The notes: generated from the sequence alone by a model not told the origin. Shown: positions 44,244 to 53,973, counted from the first letter of the stretch. The stretch: 64,000 bases of DNA from JAEUHM01 sp964538625 (GCA_964538625.1 CAZIGH010000004.1:62001-126000), one strand, 5' to 3'. Numbers and translations: made by a program.

Positions 44244-47200
44244 TCACTGCTTCACCCTCGCTTCCTTGACCCGCATCCAGCGGGTGCTGCTCAGTCCTGA
44301 TGCAAGCTCCTCCACCTGCACCGTCCAGATGCCGGGTTCATCGTTGGTGGCGATGTCAAGATGCACGAGGAGTCTTCCCTGGACCGCCGCGTGGTAGCCG
44401 CTGCCCTCCGCAAGACGGCCATTGGCATCACGAACACTCACCTTCACTGGGATCACCGCATTCAACGCCGCGCTCTCACCATCTACAACGGTGGCGGTGA
44501 TGGTGGCGCGTTCGCCCTGCAAGGCAAGCTCAGGCACCTTCACCTCCAGGCGAGAGATGGCCTTCGGGGTCACGAGGAAGAGTTTGCCATCTGCCGGTGA
44601 GAGTTCCACCGGCCACCACACCTTTCCATCGCCTCTGCTGGTGGTGACGGGGCGGCTGGTGGTGAGGTCATAGACGTGCGCATCTGGCCAGGTCGCCTCA
44701 AGTCTCGCACTTGAAGGAAGTCCATTTTCCATTACGAGCTGATGCTGACCCACGTAGCTACCGAACTCTCTGCGGTCATTGATTGCGAAAACGTAGGCAG
44801 CCTCACCGAATCTGCGGGTCACCGTGATGACTTCCGGCGAATCACTGCGAAACGGCGGGTCCACTCCCAGTGCGGCAAAAGCGGGACCAAGTGATGACGC
44901 AAGCCTGAGCACCGCTGCCTTGTCCTCATCCGCCTTCTTCACCCGTTTGAAACTGGTCACTACGCGATCCGCTTTCAGCGCCGGACAGAGAAACTCGTCT
45001 GCCACGATTTTCCCACCAGCGGCCTGCCACTGGGAAATGGCATCCACGACCGGCTGGGTGAGGACATCGCACTCCGGCATGACGATCACCTTTCTTCCCT
45101 GGAGCCCGTCTTTCAGGAGAGTCTCCTCGAAGAGAATGTCACAACTGATCTGCGAATGCTGCATGGCCAGCCACAGATCAGCAGACCAGTTCATGTTGTT
45201 TCCATAGCCACCGCGCCGCGCGAACATCTGGGAGGTGAAACTCTCCAGAAAGGCCACCTCCCTCCTTTCCCCCGGAACTTGCATGAGTGTGGGACCAAGC
45301 GGTTCCACCACCTCTTTGACCAGCCTCTTGAGCTCATGCTGCGTGTGTGGATTGGTATAGCGGTAGGAGCTGCTGCCATCCGTAGGCACCAGCGAGGCCC
45401 AACCATGATACATGATGCCCTTTACCGGTCTGGAAAGCTTGGTCCACAGAGCCTCACGCAAGTGCATGGGTGAGATGGTGATGTAGGCCGCGTCTGGATC
45501 TTGGTCCTGCCAGGCTACGGTATCTGCCACGGGCTTGTCAGACACAGGCGCGGTCTGAGAGCGGTACCAGATGAGTTGCGTCATCTTCATCACCTTCTGG
45601 TCGCGACCATTCGCCGCGCTCATGGCAAACAGCTGGTCGGCACACAGGCCGATGCGCTGTGGATCGGGATACGTGTAGGTCCAGTGAGAAAGCACATCCA
45701 CGCTACCACCTGCGCCGCTGATGCTGGGCTGCCGCACTGCGGGATCAAAGAAAGTCCAGAACGGCGACCTTCCGGCGCTCTTGAAGCCGTTGCTCAGCGA
45801 ACTGTGAAGCTGGTTCCAGCCGTCGCCCACCGTCCAGAACCAGCGGTAGTATTTCAGGATGGGATGATCCACCGGAAGCACCCGGTTCTGCGGAAAGTCC
45901 TTCAGCTTCGTCCACTCCACTCCCCAGCGGTTCTGCACTTCGGCAGGAATCTCTGTTTGCGCAAAGGCACGGTAGGCAGCCACGTCTTCCGGGTTGAATG
46001 AAGGGGCTGAAGCATCACGCACCTCGGTGTTCACGAGGGCAGCGGTGAACGCAGGGTGATCTCCAAAGGCGCTCGCCATGGTCTTCCCCACATTCTCAAA
46101 AAACGCAGGGAACTCTGGCTTGCCGGCGCAGATATCACGTCGTGCATACGCTTTGCCATCCCGACCCACCCGCAGATTTTCCACCCTCTCCTCGAGAAAG
46201 CGGGAGGGAGAAGCGCTGCAAATGAGTCCCACATCCATCGCCAGCGCCGCATCCAGTTCAGCGCGCTTCGCCGCCAAGTTTTCTGGCGTCACCGGCCCAC
46301 CGGCCTTCCACACGCTCGCATATTCCGGAGTGACTCCGAGGCAGTGGGTAAAGCCGAGTTCCCGCATCAGACGCATCTGTTCTCCCGGCGCGCCCCACAT
46401 GATTACAGGCATCCGCAGTGGTGGCCGCTGTACTAGTTTGAAAGCCCTGCCTGCCTTCGTCTGGTAGTCACCGGTCTGCAGCCTGACGTGTAACGTGTAG
46501 TCATCGGCACGCAAACGAGTGTCCACCGGCACTTGGATGATGGTTGCACCTCCCTGTTTGAGTTCGGGCAGGGGCGTGCTGATGCCATTTTCTCCGCTCC
46601 AGTTCACCTCCAGTGCAGCACCAGCAAGAGGCTGGTGGGACAGATTGGTTACATGGATCTCCACAGGCTTGGCTTTTTCCATCCTTTGCCACACCGTGCG
46701 CTCGGTCAGTAGCACCACTTTTACCCGCTCATACTCACGCACTCCCTGACAAATGCGGACTTCATCTATGAGCCCCGGAAATCCGGCGTAATGACTGCCC
46801 AGGCGGTCGCCAATCGAGAGCGCCAGTGAGTTTGCCACCACAGCGCCTCGCCCGGCGTGAGAGGTAGAACCCCGCGCTTCACCGTTCACAAAAAAGCGCC
46901 CAGTTCCCTGACCATCGTAAGTGAAGGCCACATGATGCCACTCACCCACGGGAAGCCTGACCGGCTCCGAGAGAAACACGGCGGTCTCGGACCCAAATCC
47001 AAGATTCACCCACATGCGGCGCAGTCCCGCCTTGTCCGCCTCTCCGAGCTGCCACTGGTAGCCCGTTGACTCCACGTACTTTTTGTCGAGGAGAAAACAG
47101 CGAAGGTTCTCAGTCAACTCAGGACCCGGAGCCATCCACATCTCCAGCGAAAAGGCCCCCATAGGATTCAGCGCCGCGCCGCGTTGAGTCACAGCTGCGT

Positions 47201-47483
47201 GACGCTTGTCCCGCACCGGATAACCAGGAAAGCACTTCAAGGCACCACCGAACTTCCCCTTCACTTCCATCTCAGCCCCATACAGTGTCAGCTGGTTGCC
47301 CTTGCCTGAGTCATCCCCCCGAGCAGCATCGCCCTCGCCATCAAACTTCCACAGGCCCAACACATGCGGGGCCGTGGTATCAGAGCCCGAGTAACCCTGC
47401 TGCCAGTTCTCCTGCATAAGCAGGTCATTTGCCGTGAGCGCCGTTGCGGTGGTCAGGACCAAGCCCATTGTCCATCTAATCAT
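44244..47483 (-). CDS. Secreted LamG + glycoside-hydrolase-like protein
   Basis: A 1079-aa exported protein. Signal region (MIRWTMGLVLTTATALTAND), LamG domain from about residue 40 to 250 (VLGLWKFDGEGDAARGDDSG; FSLEMWMAPGPE; WHHVAFTYDGQGTGRFFVNG; LIDEVRICQG), then a barrel-like catalytic region and VIVMPECDVLTQPVVDAISQWQAAGGKIVADEF, which resembles the trimerisation domain of GH42 beta-galactosidases. Probably acts on polysaccharides at the surface. The catalytic Glu pair is not certain. Confidence 0.75.
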   Translation of the reverse strand: MIRWTMGLVLTTATALTANDLLMQENWQQGYSGSDTTAPHVLGLWKFDGEGDAARGDDSGKGNQLTLYGAEMEVKGKFGGALKCFPGYPVRDKRHAAVTQRGAALNPMGAFSLEMWMAPGPELTENLRCFLLDKKYVESTGYQWQLGEADKAGLRRMWVNLGFGSETAVFLSEPVRLPVGEWHHVAFTYDGQGTGRFFVNGEARGSTSHAGRGAVVANSLALSIGDRLGSHYAGFPGLIDEVRICQGVREYERVKVVLLTERTVWQRMEKAKPVEIHVTNLSHQPLAGAALEVNWSGENGISTPLPELKQGGATIIQVPVDTRLRADDYTLHVRLQTGDYQTKAGRAFKLVQRPPLRMPVIMWGAPGEQMRLMRELGFTHCLGVTPEYASVWKAGGPVTPENLAAKRAELDAALAMDVGLICSASPSRFLEERVENLRVGRDGKAYARRDICAGKPEFPAFFENVGKTMASAFGDHPAFTAALVNTEVRDASAPSFNPEDVAAYRAFAQTEIPAEVQNRWGVEWTKLKDFPQNRVLPVDHPILKYYRWFWTVGDGWNQLHSSLSNGFKSAGRSPFWTFFDPAVRQPSISGAGGSVDVLSHWTYTYPDPQRIGLCADQLFAMSAANGRDQKVMKMTQLIWYRSQTAPVSDKPVADTVAWQDQDPDAAYITISPMHLREALWTKLSRPVKGIMYHGWASLVPTDGSSSYRYTNPHTQHELKRLVKEVVEPLGPTLMQVPGERREVAFLESFTSQMFARRGGYGNNMNWSADLWLAMQHSQISCDILFEETLLKDGLQGRKVIVMPECDVLTQPVVDAISQWQAAGGKIVADEFLCPALKADRVVTSFKRVKKADEDKAAVLRLASSLGPAFAALGVDPPFRSDSPEVITVTRRFGEAAYVFAINDRREFGSYVGQHQLVMENGLPSSARLEATWPDAHVYDLTTSRPVTTSRGDGKVWWPVELSPADGKLFLVTPKAISRLEVKVPELALQGERATITATVVDGESAALNAVIPVKVSVRDANGRLAEGSGYHAAVQGRLLVHLDIATNDEPGIWTVQVEELASGLSSTRWMRVKEARVKQ

Positions 47484-47565
47484 CCTCACAAGTAAACTCT
47501 CTGGGCACGCCATCTTCCATCAAATCGGACCAGTCGAAGAGACCACTTTCATCGCGCGAAAAATG

Positions 47566-47579
47566 TGTTCTAATGAACA
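47566..47579. promoter_or_regulatory. LexA-like operator (TGTTC-N4-GAACA)
   Basis: TGTTC-TAAT-GAACA within a larger 18-bp perfect palindrome at 47564-47581, 4 bp before the ATG of the radical SAM repair gene. This matches the Verrucomicrobia LexA motif as I recall it. TCTAAT within the palindrome could be the -10 element, so a bound repressor would block the promoter. Assigned by eye. Confidence 0.7.
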
Positions 47580-47583
47580 CACC

Positions 47584-48873
47584 ATGGAGCTTCAGCGCAA
47601 ACTCGAGATACTTGCAGACGCGGCGAAGTATGACGCGTCTTGTGCCAGCTCCGGCGCGGCGCGCAAGGACTCAAGAAGCGGCAAGGGCATCGGCTCCACC
47701 GGCGGCGCGGGCATTTGCCACAGCTACACCCCAGATGGGCGCTGCGTCTCTCTGCTGAAAGTGCTGTTGACGAATGTCTGCCTCTACGACTGCCACTACT
47801 GCATCAACCGCCGCTCCAGCAATGTGCAACGCGCACGCTTCACGCCGGACGAGGTGGTGAAGCTCACTCTGGACTTCTACAAACGGAACTACATTGAGGG
47901 ACTCTTCCTCAGCTCCGGCATCGTGCAGAGCGCGGATCGCACGATGGAGCAGATCATCGAAGTCGCACGGCGGCTGCGCGAGGATCATGACTTTCGCGGT
48001 TACATCCATCTCAAAACCATCCCCGAGGCTTCGCAGGAACTCATCGAAAAAGCAGGCCGCTACGCCGACCGCATTAGCATCAATGTGGAGCTACCGACAC
48101 AGGTGAGCCTGGATGAACTCGCCCCCGAGAAGAACCTAGAGGCCACCAAAACGGCGATGACCGGGATCAAAGAAAAGATTGAAGAGGCCAAAGCCGCCAG
48201 AAAGGAACGAAGCCGCGCCGCAGTGCCGGTTTTCGCTACCGGTCAGAGCACCCAGATGCTCGTGGGAGCGGACGAATCAACCGATGCGCTCATCCTGAGC
48301 CGGGCAGATGAACTCTATCGTGAGCAGAGGCTGCGGCGCGTTTATTACTCCGCCTTCAGCCCCATCCCGGAACCATCTGTGAAGCTCCCACTCAAAGCGC
48401 CACCGCTCGTGCGCGAACATCGGCTCTATCAGGCCGACTGGTTGCTTCGTTTTTATGGATTCGCCGTCGGTGAACTGCTGCCTGAAACGCAGCCGCAGCT
48501 TGACTTGGAAATCGATCCCAAGCTCGCTTGGGCACTCCGCTTTCGACAGAGTTTCCCAGTCGATGTGAACCGGGCACCAAAAGAGATGCTGCTGCGTGTG
48601 CCCGGTCTCGGAGTGCGCAACGTAGAGCGCATCGTGCAGGCCCGGCGCTACTCACGGCTTCGGTTGCATGATCTCATTCGATTGCGTGTGAGCTTGAAGA
48701 AAGTGTTGCCCTTCATCGAGACACCGGATCATAGGCCCGCGGCTTCGCTGCTAGAAGGTGACAGCCTCCGGCAGCGCTTCCTGCCACCGCCCAAACAGCT
48801 CGAGCTGAACTTTGATGCAGCTCCGCCAGTCGCACCCACTGACCACCTCATGACCCGCAGCGGCGAGCTATGA
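47584..48873 (+). CDS. Radical SAM protein, DNA modification/repair type (TIGR03916-like)
   Basis: A 429-aa protein beginning LEILADAAKYDASCASSG, the family opening, with the radical-SAM cluster motif C66-x3-C70-x2-C73 (CLYDCHYC). The C-terminal part has a helix-hairpin-helix (LLRVPGLGVRNVERIVQARRYS) for DNA binding. Members are paired with DUF4130/uracil-DNA-glycosylase-like proteins, as here, and are thought to repair or modify DNA. ATG 47584 fits the family start; an in-frame ATG at 47563 would lie across the LexA-like site. Confidence 0.92.
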   Translation: MELQRKLEILADAAKYDASCASSGAARKDSRSGKGIGSTGGAGICHSYTPDGRCVSLLKVLLTNVCLYDCHYCINRRSSNVQRARFTPDEVVKLTLDFYKRNYIEGLFLSSGIVQSADRTMEQIIEVARRLREDHDFRGYIHLKTIPEASQELIEKAGRYADRISINVELPTQVSLDELAPEKNLEATKTAMTGIKEKIEEAKAARKERSRAAVPVFATGQSTQMLVGADESTDALILSRADELYREQRLRRVYYSAFSPIPEPSVKLPLKAPPLVREHRLYQADWLLRFYGFAVGELLPETQPQLDLEIDPKLAWALRFRQSFPVDVNRAPKEMLLRVPGLGVRNVERIVQARRYSRLRLHDLIRLRVSLKKVLPFIETPDHRPAASLLEGDSLRQRFLPPPKQLELNFDAAPPVAPTDHLMTRSGEL

Positions 48874-49724
48874 TGACTGTGACGATAGAACCGGACTTCG
48901 ACAGCTTTCGCAACGAGGCACGGAAGCTCCTCGCTCTCGGCGTACCACCGAGCCGCGTGCAGTGGAATGACGACGCAAGCCAGTCCATGCTGCTGAACGA
49001 AGAAGTGGCTGATTACGGAACACGCAGCGTTGTCAAGGTGCCTGCAGCCTTCATGGATCTGGCGAAAACCGTGGCCTGTCATCGTGATGCCCGCCGGTGG
49101 GCCATTCTCTACCGCATGGCCTACCGGCTCACACTGGGAGGTGAGAGGAACCTGCTTTCAATCACCACCGATCCTGACACCCGCCAGGCGAACCTTTGGG
49201 CCAAGGCGATCGGACGCGACGTACACAAGATGCACGCCTTTGTCCGGTTCCGCCTCGTGGGTGAAGATGAACTCACCGGACGCGAACAGTTTGTCGCCTG
49301 GTTCGAGCCAGAGCATCGAATCGTGAAGCTGGCGGTGCCGTTCTTTGTCAAACGCTTCACCAGCATGGACTGGTCCATTTTGACACCTGACGAATGCGCT
49401 CACTGGGATGGTGAACTACTGCGCTTCACTCCAGCATTAAGGCGTGAGGATGCACCAGCAGCGGACGCGCACGATGACCTCTGGCGCACCTATTATCGAA
49501 GCATCTTCAATCCCTCACGCATCAAGCTCCAGGCCATGCGCTCCGAGATGCCTCTGAAGTATTGGAAAAACCTTCCTGAGGCGGAAATCATCCACGAGCT
49601 CACCGCCAGCGGCGGTCAGCGCGTGAAGCAAATGATGGAGGAAGAGCTACGCCCCGAAACCCCTGTGCCCAACAACGCCTACCTCGCTAAGCTCCACAAG
49701 CGCCGGGAGCGCGGAGCTTCGTGA
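48870..49724 (+). CDS. DUF4130 (TIGR03915-like) DNA-metabolism protein
   Basis: A 284-aa protein of the DUF4130 type that accompanies TIGR03916 radical SAM proteins; recognised by PAAFMDLAKTVACHRDARRWAILYRMAYRL, HKMHAFVRFRLV and FEPEHRIVKLAVPFFVKRF. In many bacteria it is fused to a uracil-DNA glycosylase domain; here that domain is missing. It overlaps the radical SAM gene by 4 bp. Probably acts on DNA with its partner. Confidence 0.88.
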   Translation: MMTVTIEPDFDSFRNEARKLLALGVPPSRVQWNDDASQSMLLNEEVADYGTRSVVKVPAAFMDLAKTVACHRDARRWAILYRMAYRLTLGGERNLLSITTDPDTRQANLWAKAIGRDVHKMHAFVRFRLVGEDELTGREQFVAWFEPEHRIVKLAVPFFVKRFTSMDWSILTPDECAHWDGELLRFTPALRREDAPAADAHDDLWRTYYRSIFNPSRIKLQAMRSEMPLKYWKNLPEAEIIHELTASGGQRVKQMMEEELRPETPVPNNAYLAKLHKRRERGAS

Positions 49725-49727
49725 GGC

Positions 49728-50339
49728 TCACTCCCGCTTTATCCCAGCGGGCAGCTCCGTCAGGTGCTCCAGCTCGGTGATCTCATGGTAGAACCACGGC
49801 TTGCCCCCGGCTGCCTTGTAGATGATGCATTTCGCCGGATACTTGAAGCCAGCCTGCTCCCGGATTTCGGAGTATCGGTAGATGTCGCCGCGCCAGTCCA
49901 TGCGAACGAGTGCACCAGTCTCACGATCAAAGTAGATGTCCATCTGCGGGTCGATGGCACCCGTGAGGCGCAGTCCAAAGGCTGGCCGGTCGCCTTCCGT
50001 GACATCGGGGATGATTTCTTTCTTCGTCCCTTCATCGAGCAGCGCCACCAGCGTCCAGGCCCAAACGTCGAACTTTGCCGGTTCGCCGGTACGGTCTTTG
50101 CCGCCGACCCACCAATGTTTCGGAGCGTCGAGGATTGATTCGCGGGTGGAGCGCTTCTTGCCCTCTGGCGGTTCAGGTTTGTCGCCAAAGTGGAAGATCT
50201 CTTTGATGCGAAAAAGCGTGGGCAGCTTGTCCTTGCCACCCGCAGCATCGACAGCGCGTTGCACCAGCTCATCCGCTGTTTCTGCGGCGAACAACAGCAC
50301 GGAACCCAAACTAAGCGTCGCAACAACAAGCGCTCTCAT
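49728..50339 (-). CDS. Secreted hypothetical protein
   Basis: A 203-aa protein with a signal peptide (RALVVATLSLGSVLLFAA) and a mixed alpha/beta mature part (WWVGGKDRTGEPAKFDVWAW; MDIYFDRETGALVRMDWRGD) with no family I can name. It follows the NHL-type gene by 13 bp on the same strand, so the two are probably one operon. It is convergent with the DUF4130 gene (3-bp gap). Confidence 0.75.
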   Translation of the reverse strand: MRALVVATLSLGSVLLFAAETADELVQRAVDAAGGKDKLPTLFRIKEIFHFGDKPEPPEGKKRSTRESILDAPKHWWVGGKDRTGEPAKFDVWAWTLVALLDEGTKKEIIPDVTEGDRPAFGLRLTGAIDPQMDIYFDRETGALVRMDWRGDIYRYSEIREQAGFKYPAKCIIYKAAGGKPWFYHEITELEHLTELPAGIKRE

Positions 50340-50352
50340 ATTCGTGAGCGCT

Positions 50353-51297
50353 TTACTGCCGCCGGTTCCAGCGCAACACACGGCCCCACTGGTTCCACTC
50401 CGTCTCGAGGATGTTGCCCTCGTTATCGAAGGTAATGCCGTGAGGGGAAGTCACGATGCCCTGCTGCCAGTCCTTGGGTTCGATTTTTGGGGTGTTCGTG
50501 AGTTCAGGTGTGGTCCCGAGATTGGCCACGTTTTGGTTCTCCTTGTCCCAGACGCTCACGTTGCCTGCGATCTCGGCCACACACATCAGGTCACCGTGAA
50601 AACTGGCGCTGCTTGGGTTGCGCATGTTTTCGGCAATGATGCCGATCAGCTTGCCTTCGAGATCCGTGTGCATCATGCGCTTATTGCCACGGTCACAAAT
50701 CATCACCCGCGCAGGCTCAAAGCGGCGGTCGATGAAGATTTTGTGGGCATTCTTGAGTTCCAGCGGAGGATTCGGCCCACCGAAGACGGACTTGAACTTG
50801 CCCTCGCGGCTGAAGACGAAGATGTAGCTCTGACCGTAGCCATCCACCACATAGATGTCGCCATTTGGGGCCACGTCGCAGTTCGTCAGTTTCAGGCCTT
50901 TGCCGCGCTTGTCCTCCGGGAACTCGGAGGTGGGGATCTCCATGACCACACTGCCGTCCAGCTGGCACTTGATGACCCGCTGCTCGCCAAGCACAGCGGC
51001 AAAAATAAACTCGCCATCACCATCCTTGCGAATCACAAACCCATGCAGCGTCGGCGGCAGTGGCAGCGCCTTCACGAACGTGCCCGACTTGTCATACACC
51101 TGAATGCCAGCCCCCGGCTCCTGCACGCTCACATAAATGTTGCCCGCAGAGTCCACCGCGATCTCACCGTGGCCATTGCCTATCGTCTCCTTGCCGGGCG
51201 GCGGCTTGATAAAGTCTGGCTGGAACTCATAAGCGATCTCTGCGGAAGCAAAGGATGCCGTGAGAGCGAGGGCGGCGAGTGGTAGGAGTCGGTTCAT
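50353..51297 (-). CDS. Secreted NHL/six-bladed propeller protein
   Basis: A 314-aa protein with a signal peptide (MNRLLPLAALALTASFASA) and repeated blade-like phrases such as GEIAVDSAGNIYVSVQEPG, CDVAPNGDIYVVDGYGQSYIFVF and HGITFDNEGNILETEWNQWG, typical of NHL beta-propellers. Such proteins bind ligands or act as lactonases/peptidyl lyases. Heads the two-gene minus-strand operon and is divergent from tal. Confidence 0.82.
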   Translation of the reverse strand: MNRLLPLAALALTASFASAEIAYEFQPDFIKPPPGKETIGNGHGEIAVDSAGNIYVSVQEPGAGIQVYDKSGTFVKALPLPPTLHGFVIRKDGDGEFIFAAVLGEQRVIKCQLDGSVVMEIPTSEFPEDKRGKGLKLTNCDVAPNGDIYVVDGYGQSYIFVFSREGKFKSVFGGPNPPLELKNAHKIFIDRRFEPARVMICDRGNKRMMHTDLEGKLIGIIAENMRNPSSASFHGDLMCVAEIAGNVSVWDKENQNVANLGTTPELTNTPKIEPKDWQQGIVTSPHGITFDNEGNILETEWNQWGRVLRWNRRQ

Positions 51298-51436
51298 GGT
51301 AAGGCTTCGATTTCAGCCGCCACGGCGGCCAGGGTCAAGCTCTTACGCACCGGGACACGCTTCTCTCGCATGTAGGAACCAGCCCTTGCCCATGAAAAAA
51401 AGCCCAGTATCCTCCGGCTCCCCTAAAAACAAGACC

Positions 51437-52390
51437 ATGAATCAACTCGATCAGCTCAAGAAGCTTACCAAAGTGGTTGCCGACACTGGCGACTTTGAAT
51501 CCATGAAGGCTTACAAGCCCAAGGATGCCACCACCAATCCCTCCCTCATTCTGGCCGCTGCGCAAAAGCCAGAATACAAATCGCTGGTCGATGCCGCCGT
51601 GGCCGATCACAAAGGCTCCAAGCTCAGCGGCGATGCGCTGGTGGACTCCGTCATGGACAGCATTCTGGTAAACTTCGGAAAGGCCATCCTCAAGATCGTT
51701 CCTGGCCGCGTCAGCACCGAGGTGGATGCCCGACTCTCCTTCGATACCAAGGGAACCATCGCCAAGGCGCGCAAGATCATCAAACTCTACGAGAAGGCCG
51801 GCATCCCGCGCGAGCGCATCCTCATCAAAATCGCCTCCACCTGGGAAGGGATCAAAGCTGCTGAGACCCTTCAGAAAGAAGGCATCAACTGCAACCTCAC
51901 TCTTCTCTTCAGCCTTGCTCAAGCCATCGCCTGCGCTGAGGGCGGCATCAAGCTCATCAGCCCCTTCGTCGGCCGCATCCTCGACTGGTACAAGAAGAAC
52001 ACCGGCAAGGACTACACCGCAGCCGAAGACCCAGGCGTCGTCTCAGTGACCTCCATCTACAACTACTACAAGAAGTTTGGCTACAAGACCGAAGTCATGG
52101 GTGCCAGCTTCCGCAACAAGGGTGAGATCACCGAACTTGCCGGCTGTGACCTCCTCACCATCAGCCCCGCACTGCTTGGCGAACTCCAGGCTGCGAAGGA
52201 ACCCATCACGCGCAAGCTAGACGCCAAGGCCGCGAAGAAGCTCAAGATCGACAAGATCGAGATGAACGAAAAAACCTTCCGCTGGATGATGAACGAGGAC
52301 CCCATGGCCACCGAGAAAACCGCCGAAGGCATCCGCAAGTTCGGCGAGGACATCGTCAAACTGGAGCAACTGGTCAAAGCGGCGCTTTAA
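51437..52390 (+). CDS. tal: Transaldolase
   Basis: A 317-aa transaldolase B-type enzyme of the non-oxidative pentose phosphate pathway, transferring dihydroxyacetone units. DATTNPSLILAAA near the N-terminus, the Schiff-base Lys in RILIKIASTWEGIKAAE and NLTLLFSLAQAIACAEGG are diagnostic. ATG 51437 matches the family N-terminus; an in-frame upstream ATG at 51392 adds 15 non-conserved residues. Confidence 0.96.
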   Translation: MNQLDQLKKLTKVVADTGDFESMKAYKPKDATTNPSLILAAAQKPEYKSLVDAAVADHKGSKLSGDALVDSVMDSILVNFGKAILKIVPGRVSTEVDARLSFDTKGTIAKARKIIKLYEKAGIPRERILIKIASTWEGIKAAETLQKEGINCNLTLLFSLAQAIACAEGGIKLISPFVGRILDWYKKNTGKDYTAAEDPGVVSVTSIYNYYKKFGYKTEVMGASFRNKGEITELAGCDLLTISPALLGELQAAKEPITRKLDAKAAKKLKIDKIEMNEKTFRWMMNEDPMATEKTAEGIRKFGEDIVKLEQLVKAAL

Positions 52391-52404
52391 TCACACACAC
52401 CAAG

Positions 52405-52431
52405 GCAGGGGGCAGGCCAACTGCCTCCTGC
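52405..52431. terminator. Hairpin between convergent tal and pyrB
   Basis: Stem GCAGGGGGCAG / CTGCCTCCTGC of 11 pairs (one G-T) with a 5-nt loop, located exactly between two convergent stop codons. No T-run, so it may act as a bidirectional but imperfect terminator. Confidence 0.45.
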
Positions 52432-53358
52432 TCAACTGGCAGCGCCAGGCCTGAGCCAGTAGAGCACGCTCATGCGGACGGCGATGCCGTTTTCCACCTG
52501 CTCATTGATGAGGCTGCGCTCATAGTTCATGCCCGCGTCAGTGATCTCCACACCGCGATTCACCGGGCCTGGGTGCATGAGCCAGAGCTTACGTTCCTTC
52601 ATGATTTTCAAGCGCTCATCCGTCATGCCGAAGAGCTTGTGGTACTCTCCTATACTGGGAAAGAACTGCTCTCCCTGCCGCTCCATCTGCACACGCAGGA
52701 GATAGACCACATCAGGCTTCCACTGGAAGGCCTCGTCCCAGCAGCTGAACTGGGCCACTTCCTGAGGTGCCTCACGGGGCATGAGGGAACCCGGAGCCAG
52801 GTAGGCCACCGTCATCCCCAGTCTTCGCAGCAGGAGGCTCGTGCTGCGCGCCACCCGAGAGTGCTGAATGTCCCCAGCTATGACCACTCGCGCTCCGCGT
52901 AGGTCCTTGAACTTCTCTTTCAGCGTGAAAGCATCCAGCAGCGCTTGCGTGGGGTGAGCATGCCAGCCATCACCGGCGTTGATGACAGAGGCCCGGGTGT
53001 TCGCAGCGATCAGGTTGGGCGTACCACTTTGTTTGTGGCGCACAATGATGTAGTCCACCTTCATGGCCTCCAGGGTTTCCACCGTATCCAGCACGGACTC
53101 CCCTTTGACCACGCTGCTACTCTCCACATCAAAGTTCGTCACATCGGCGGAAAGTCGATTTGCCGCCACCTCAAAGGAGGACCGGGTGCGGGTGGAAGGC
53201 TCATAGAACAGGGTCAGCACGGACTGACCGCGCAGGGTGGGTACCTTTTTCACACTGCGTTTGAAGAGGTCCTTGAACGGCACCGCGTTCTCGAGAACGA
53301 AAGTAATTTCCTCATCTGAGAGGGAAGCAATGTCGAGCAGGTCTTTGCGCGGGGTCAT
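52432..53358 (-). CDS. pyrB: Aspartate carbamoyltransferase catalytic subunit
   Basis: A 308-aa enzyme that condenses carbamoyl phosphate and aspartate in pyrimidine synthesis. The carbamoyl-phosphate motif is FYEPSTRTRSSFE; HPTQALLDAFTL, AGDIQHSRVARS and MHPGPVNRGVEI follow. Its ATG overlaps the pyrR stop (ATGA). No pyrI or pyrC in the window. Transcribed as purD-pyrR-pyrB. Confidence 0.97.
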   Translation of the reverse strand: MTPRKDLLDIASLSDEEITFVLENAVPFKDLFKRSVKKVPTLRGQSVLTLFYEPSTRTRSSFEVAANRLSADVTNFDVESSSVVKGESVLDTVETLEAMKVDYIIVRHKQSGTPNLIAANTRASVINAGDGWHAHPTQALLDAFTLKEKFKDLRGARVVIAGDIQHSRVARSTSLLLRRLGMTVAYLAPGSLMPREAPQEVAQFSCWDEAFQWKPDVVYLLRVQMERQGEQFFPSIGEYHKLFGMTDERLKIMKERKLWLMHPGPVNRGVEITDAGMNYERSLINEQVENGIAVRMSVLYWLRPGAAS

Positions 53359-53924
53359 GACGCTTTCTGTGGCACGTTGCGGATGAAGACTTCATCCCAT
53401 CCATCACTTTCTTCAAATCTCACCGACACTCTCTGATCTGTCCGCAGTTCGCCCTCCTGGAGCTTCAGGCCCACGAAGTCCGGCTGAATGGGTAGCTCCC
53501 TACCTGGACGATCCACCAGAACAGCAAACTGCACGCAGCGCGCACGCCCATAATCAAGCAACTCCTCCAACGCCGCGCGTGAGGTGCGTCCAGTGTAGAT
53601 CACTTCGTCACAAAGAATGATCACCGCGCCATCCACATCAAAACCAATCTCCGAACCCTCCAGCTTCGGCACTATGGCCATGGTCTGCAAGTCATCCCGG
53701 TACTGAGTGATATCCACCTTTCCCAGCTCAATGCGCTTCCCACGCCGCATCAGCAGCCTGGCAAGCCGCTCGGAGAAGGGGACTCCACGCCGGTGAACAC
53801 CCACGAGCGCCAGGGTGGGTTCCTCAGCCCAACGGGACACGATTTGATCCGCCAACACTTCCAGACAGTGCCCCACCTGCTCGGCGTTGAGAAGCTGTCG
53901 GTCTTTGTCGGTTGGCGTCTGCAC
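53355..53924 (-). CDS. pyrR: PyrR bifunctional regulator/uracil phosphoribosyltransferase
   Basis: Type I phosphoribosyltransferase fold. The PRPP loop is IILCDEVIYTGRTS (D106-E107, T111-G-R-T114), with GVHRRGVPFSERL and YRDDL also family features. In Bacillus PyrR attenuates pyr mRNA; here it is directly upstream of pyrB with a 4-bp overlap. GTG 53924 is chosen since it gives 189 aa, the usual size, and avoids overlap with purD; the open frame extends further upstream. No attenuator was found by eye. Confidence 0.85.
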   Translation of the reverse strand: MQTPTDKDRQLLNAEQVGHCLEVLADQIVSRWAEEPTLALVGVHRRGVPFSERLARLLMRRGKRIELGKVDITQYRDDLQTMAIVPKLEGSEIGFDVDGAVIILCDEVIYTGRTSRAALEELLDYGRARCVQFAVLVDRPGRELPIQPDFVGLKLQEGELRTDQRVSVRFEESDGWDEVFIRNVPQKAS

Positions 53925-53973
53925 GTGAGATACTGAGAGGAGGAGAGGGTTCCCGTCAATGCCGAAGCCTCCA

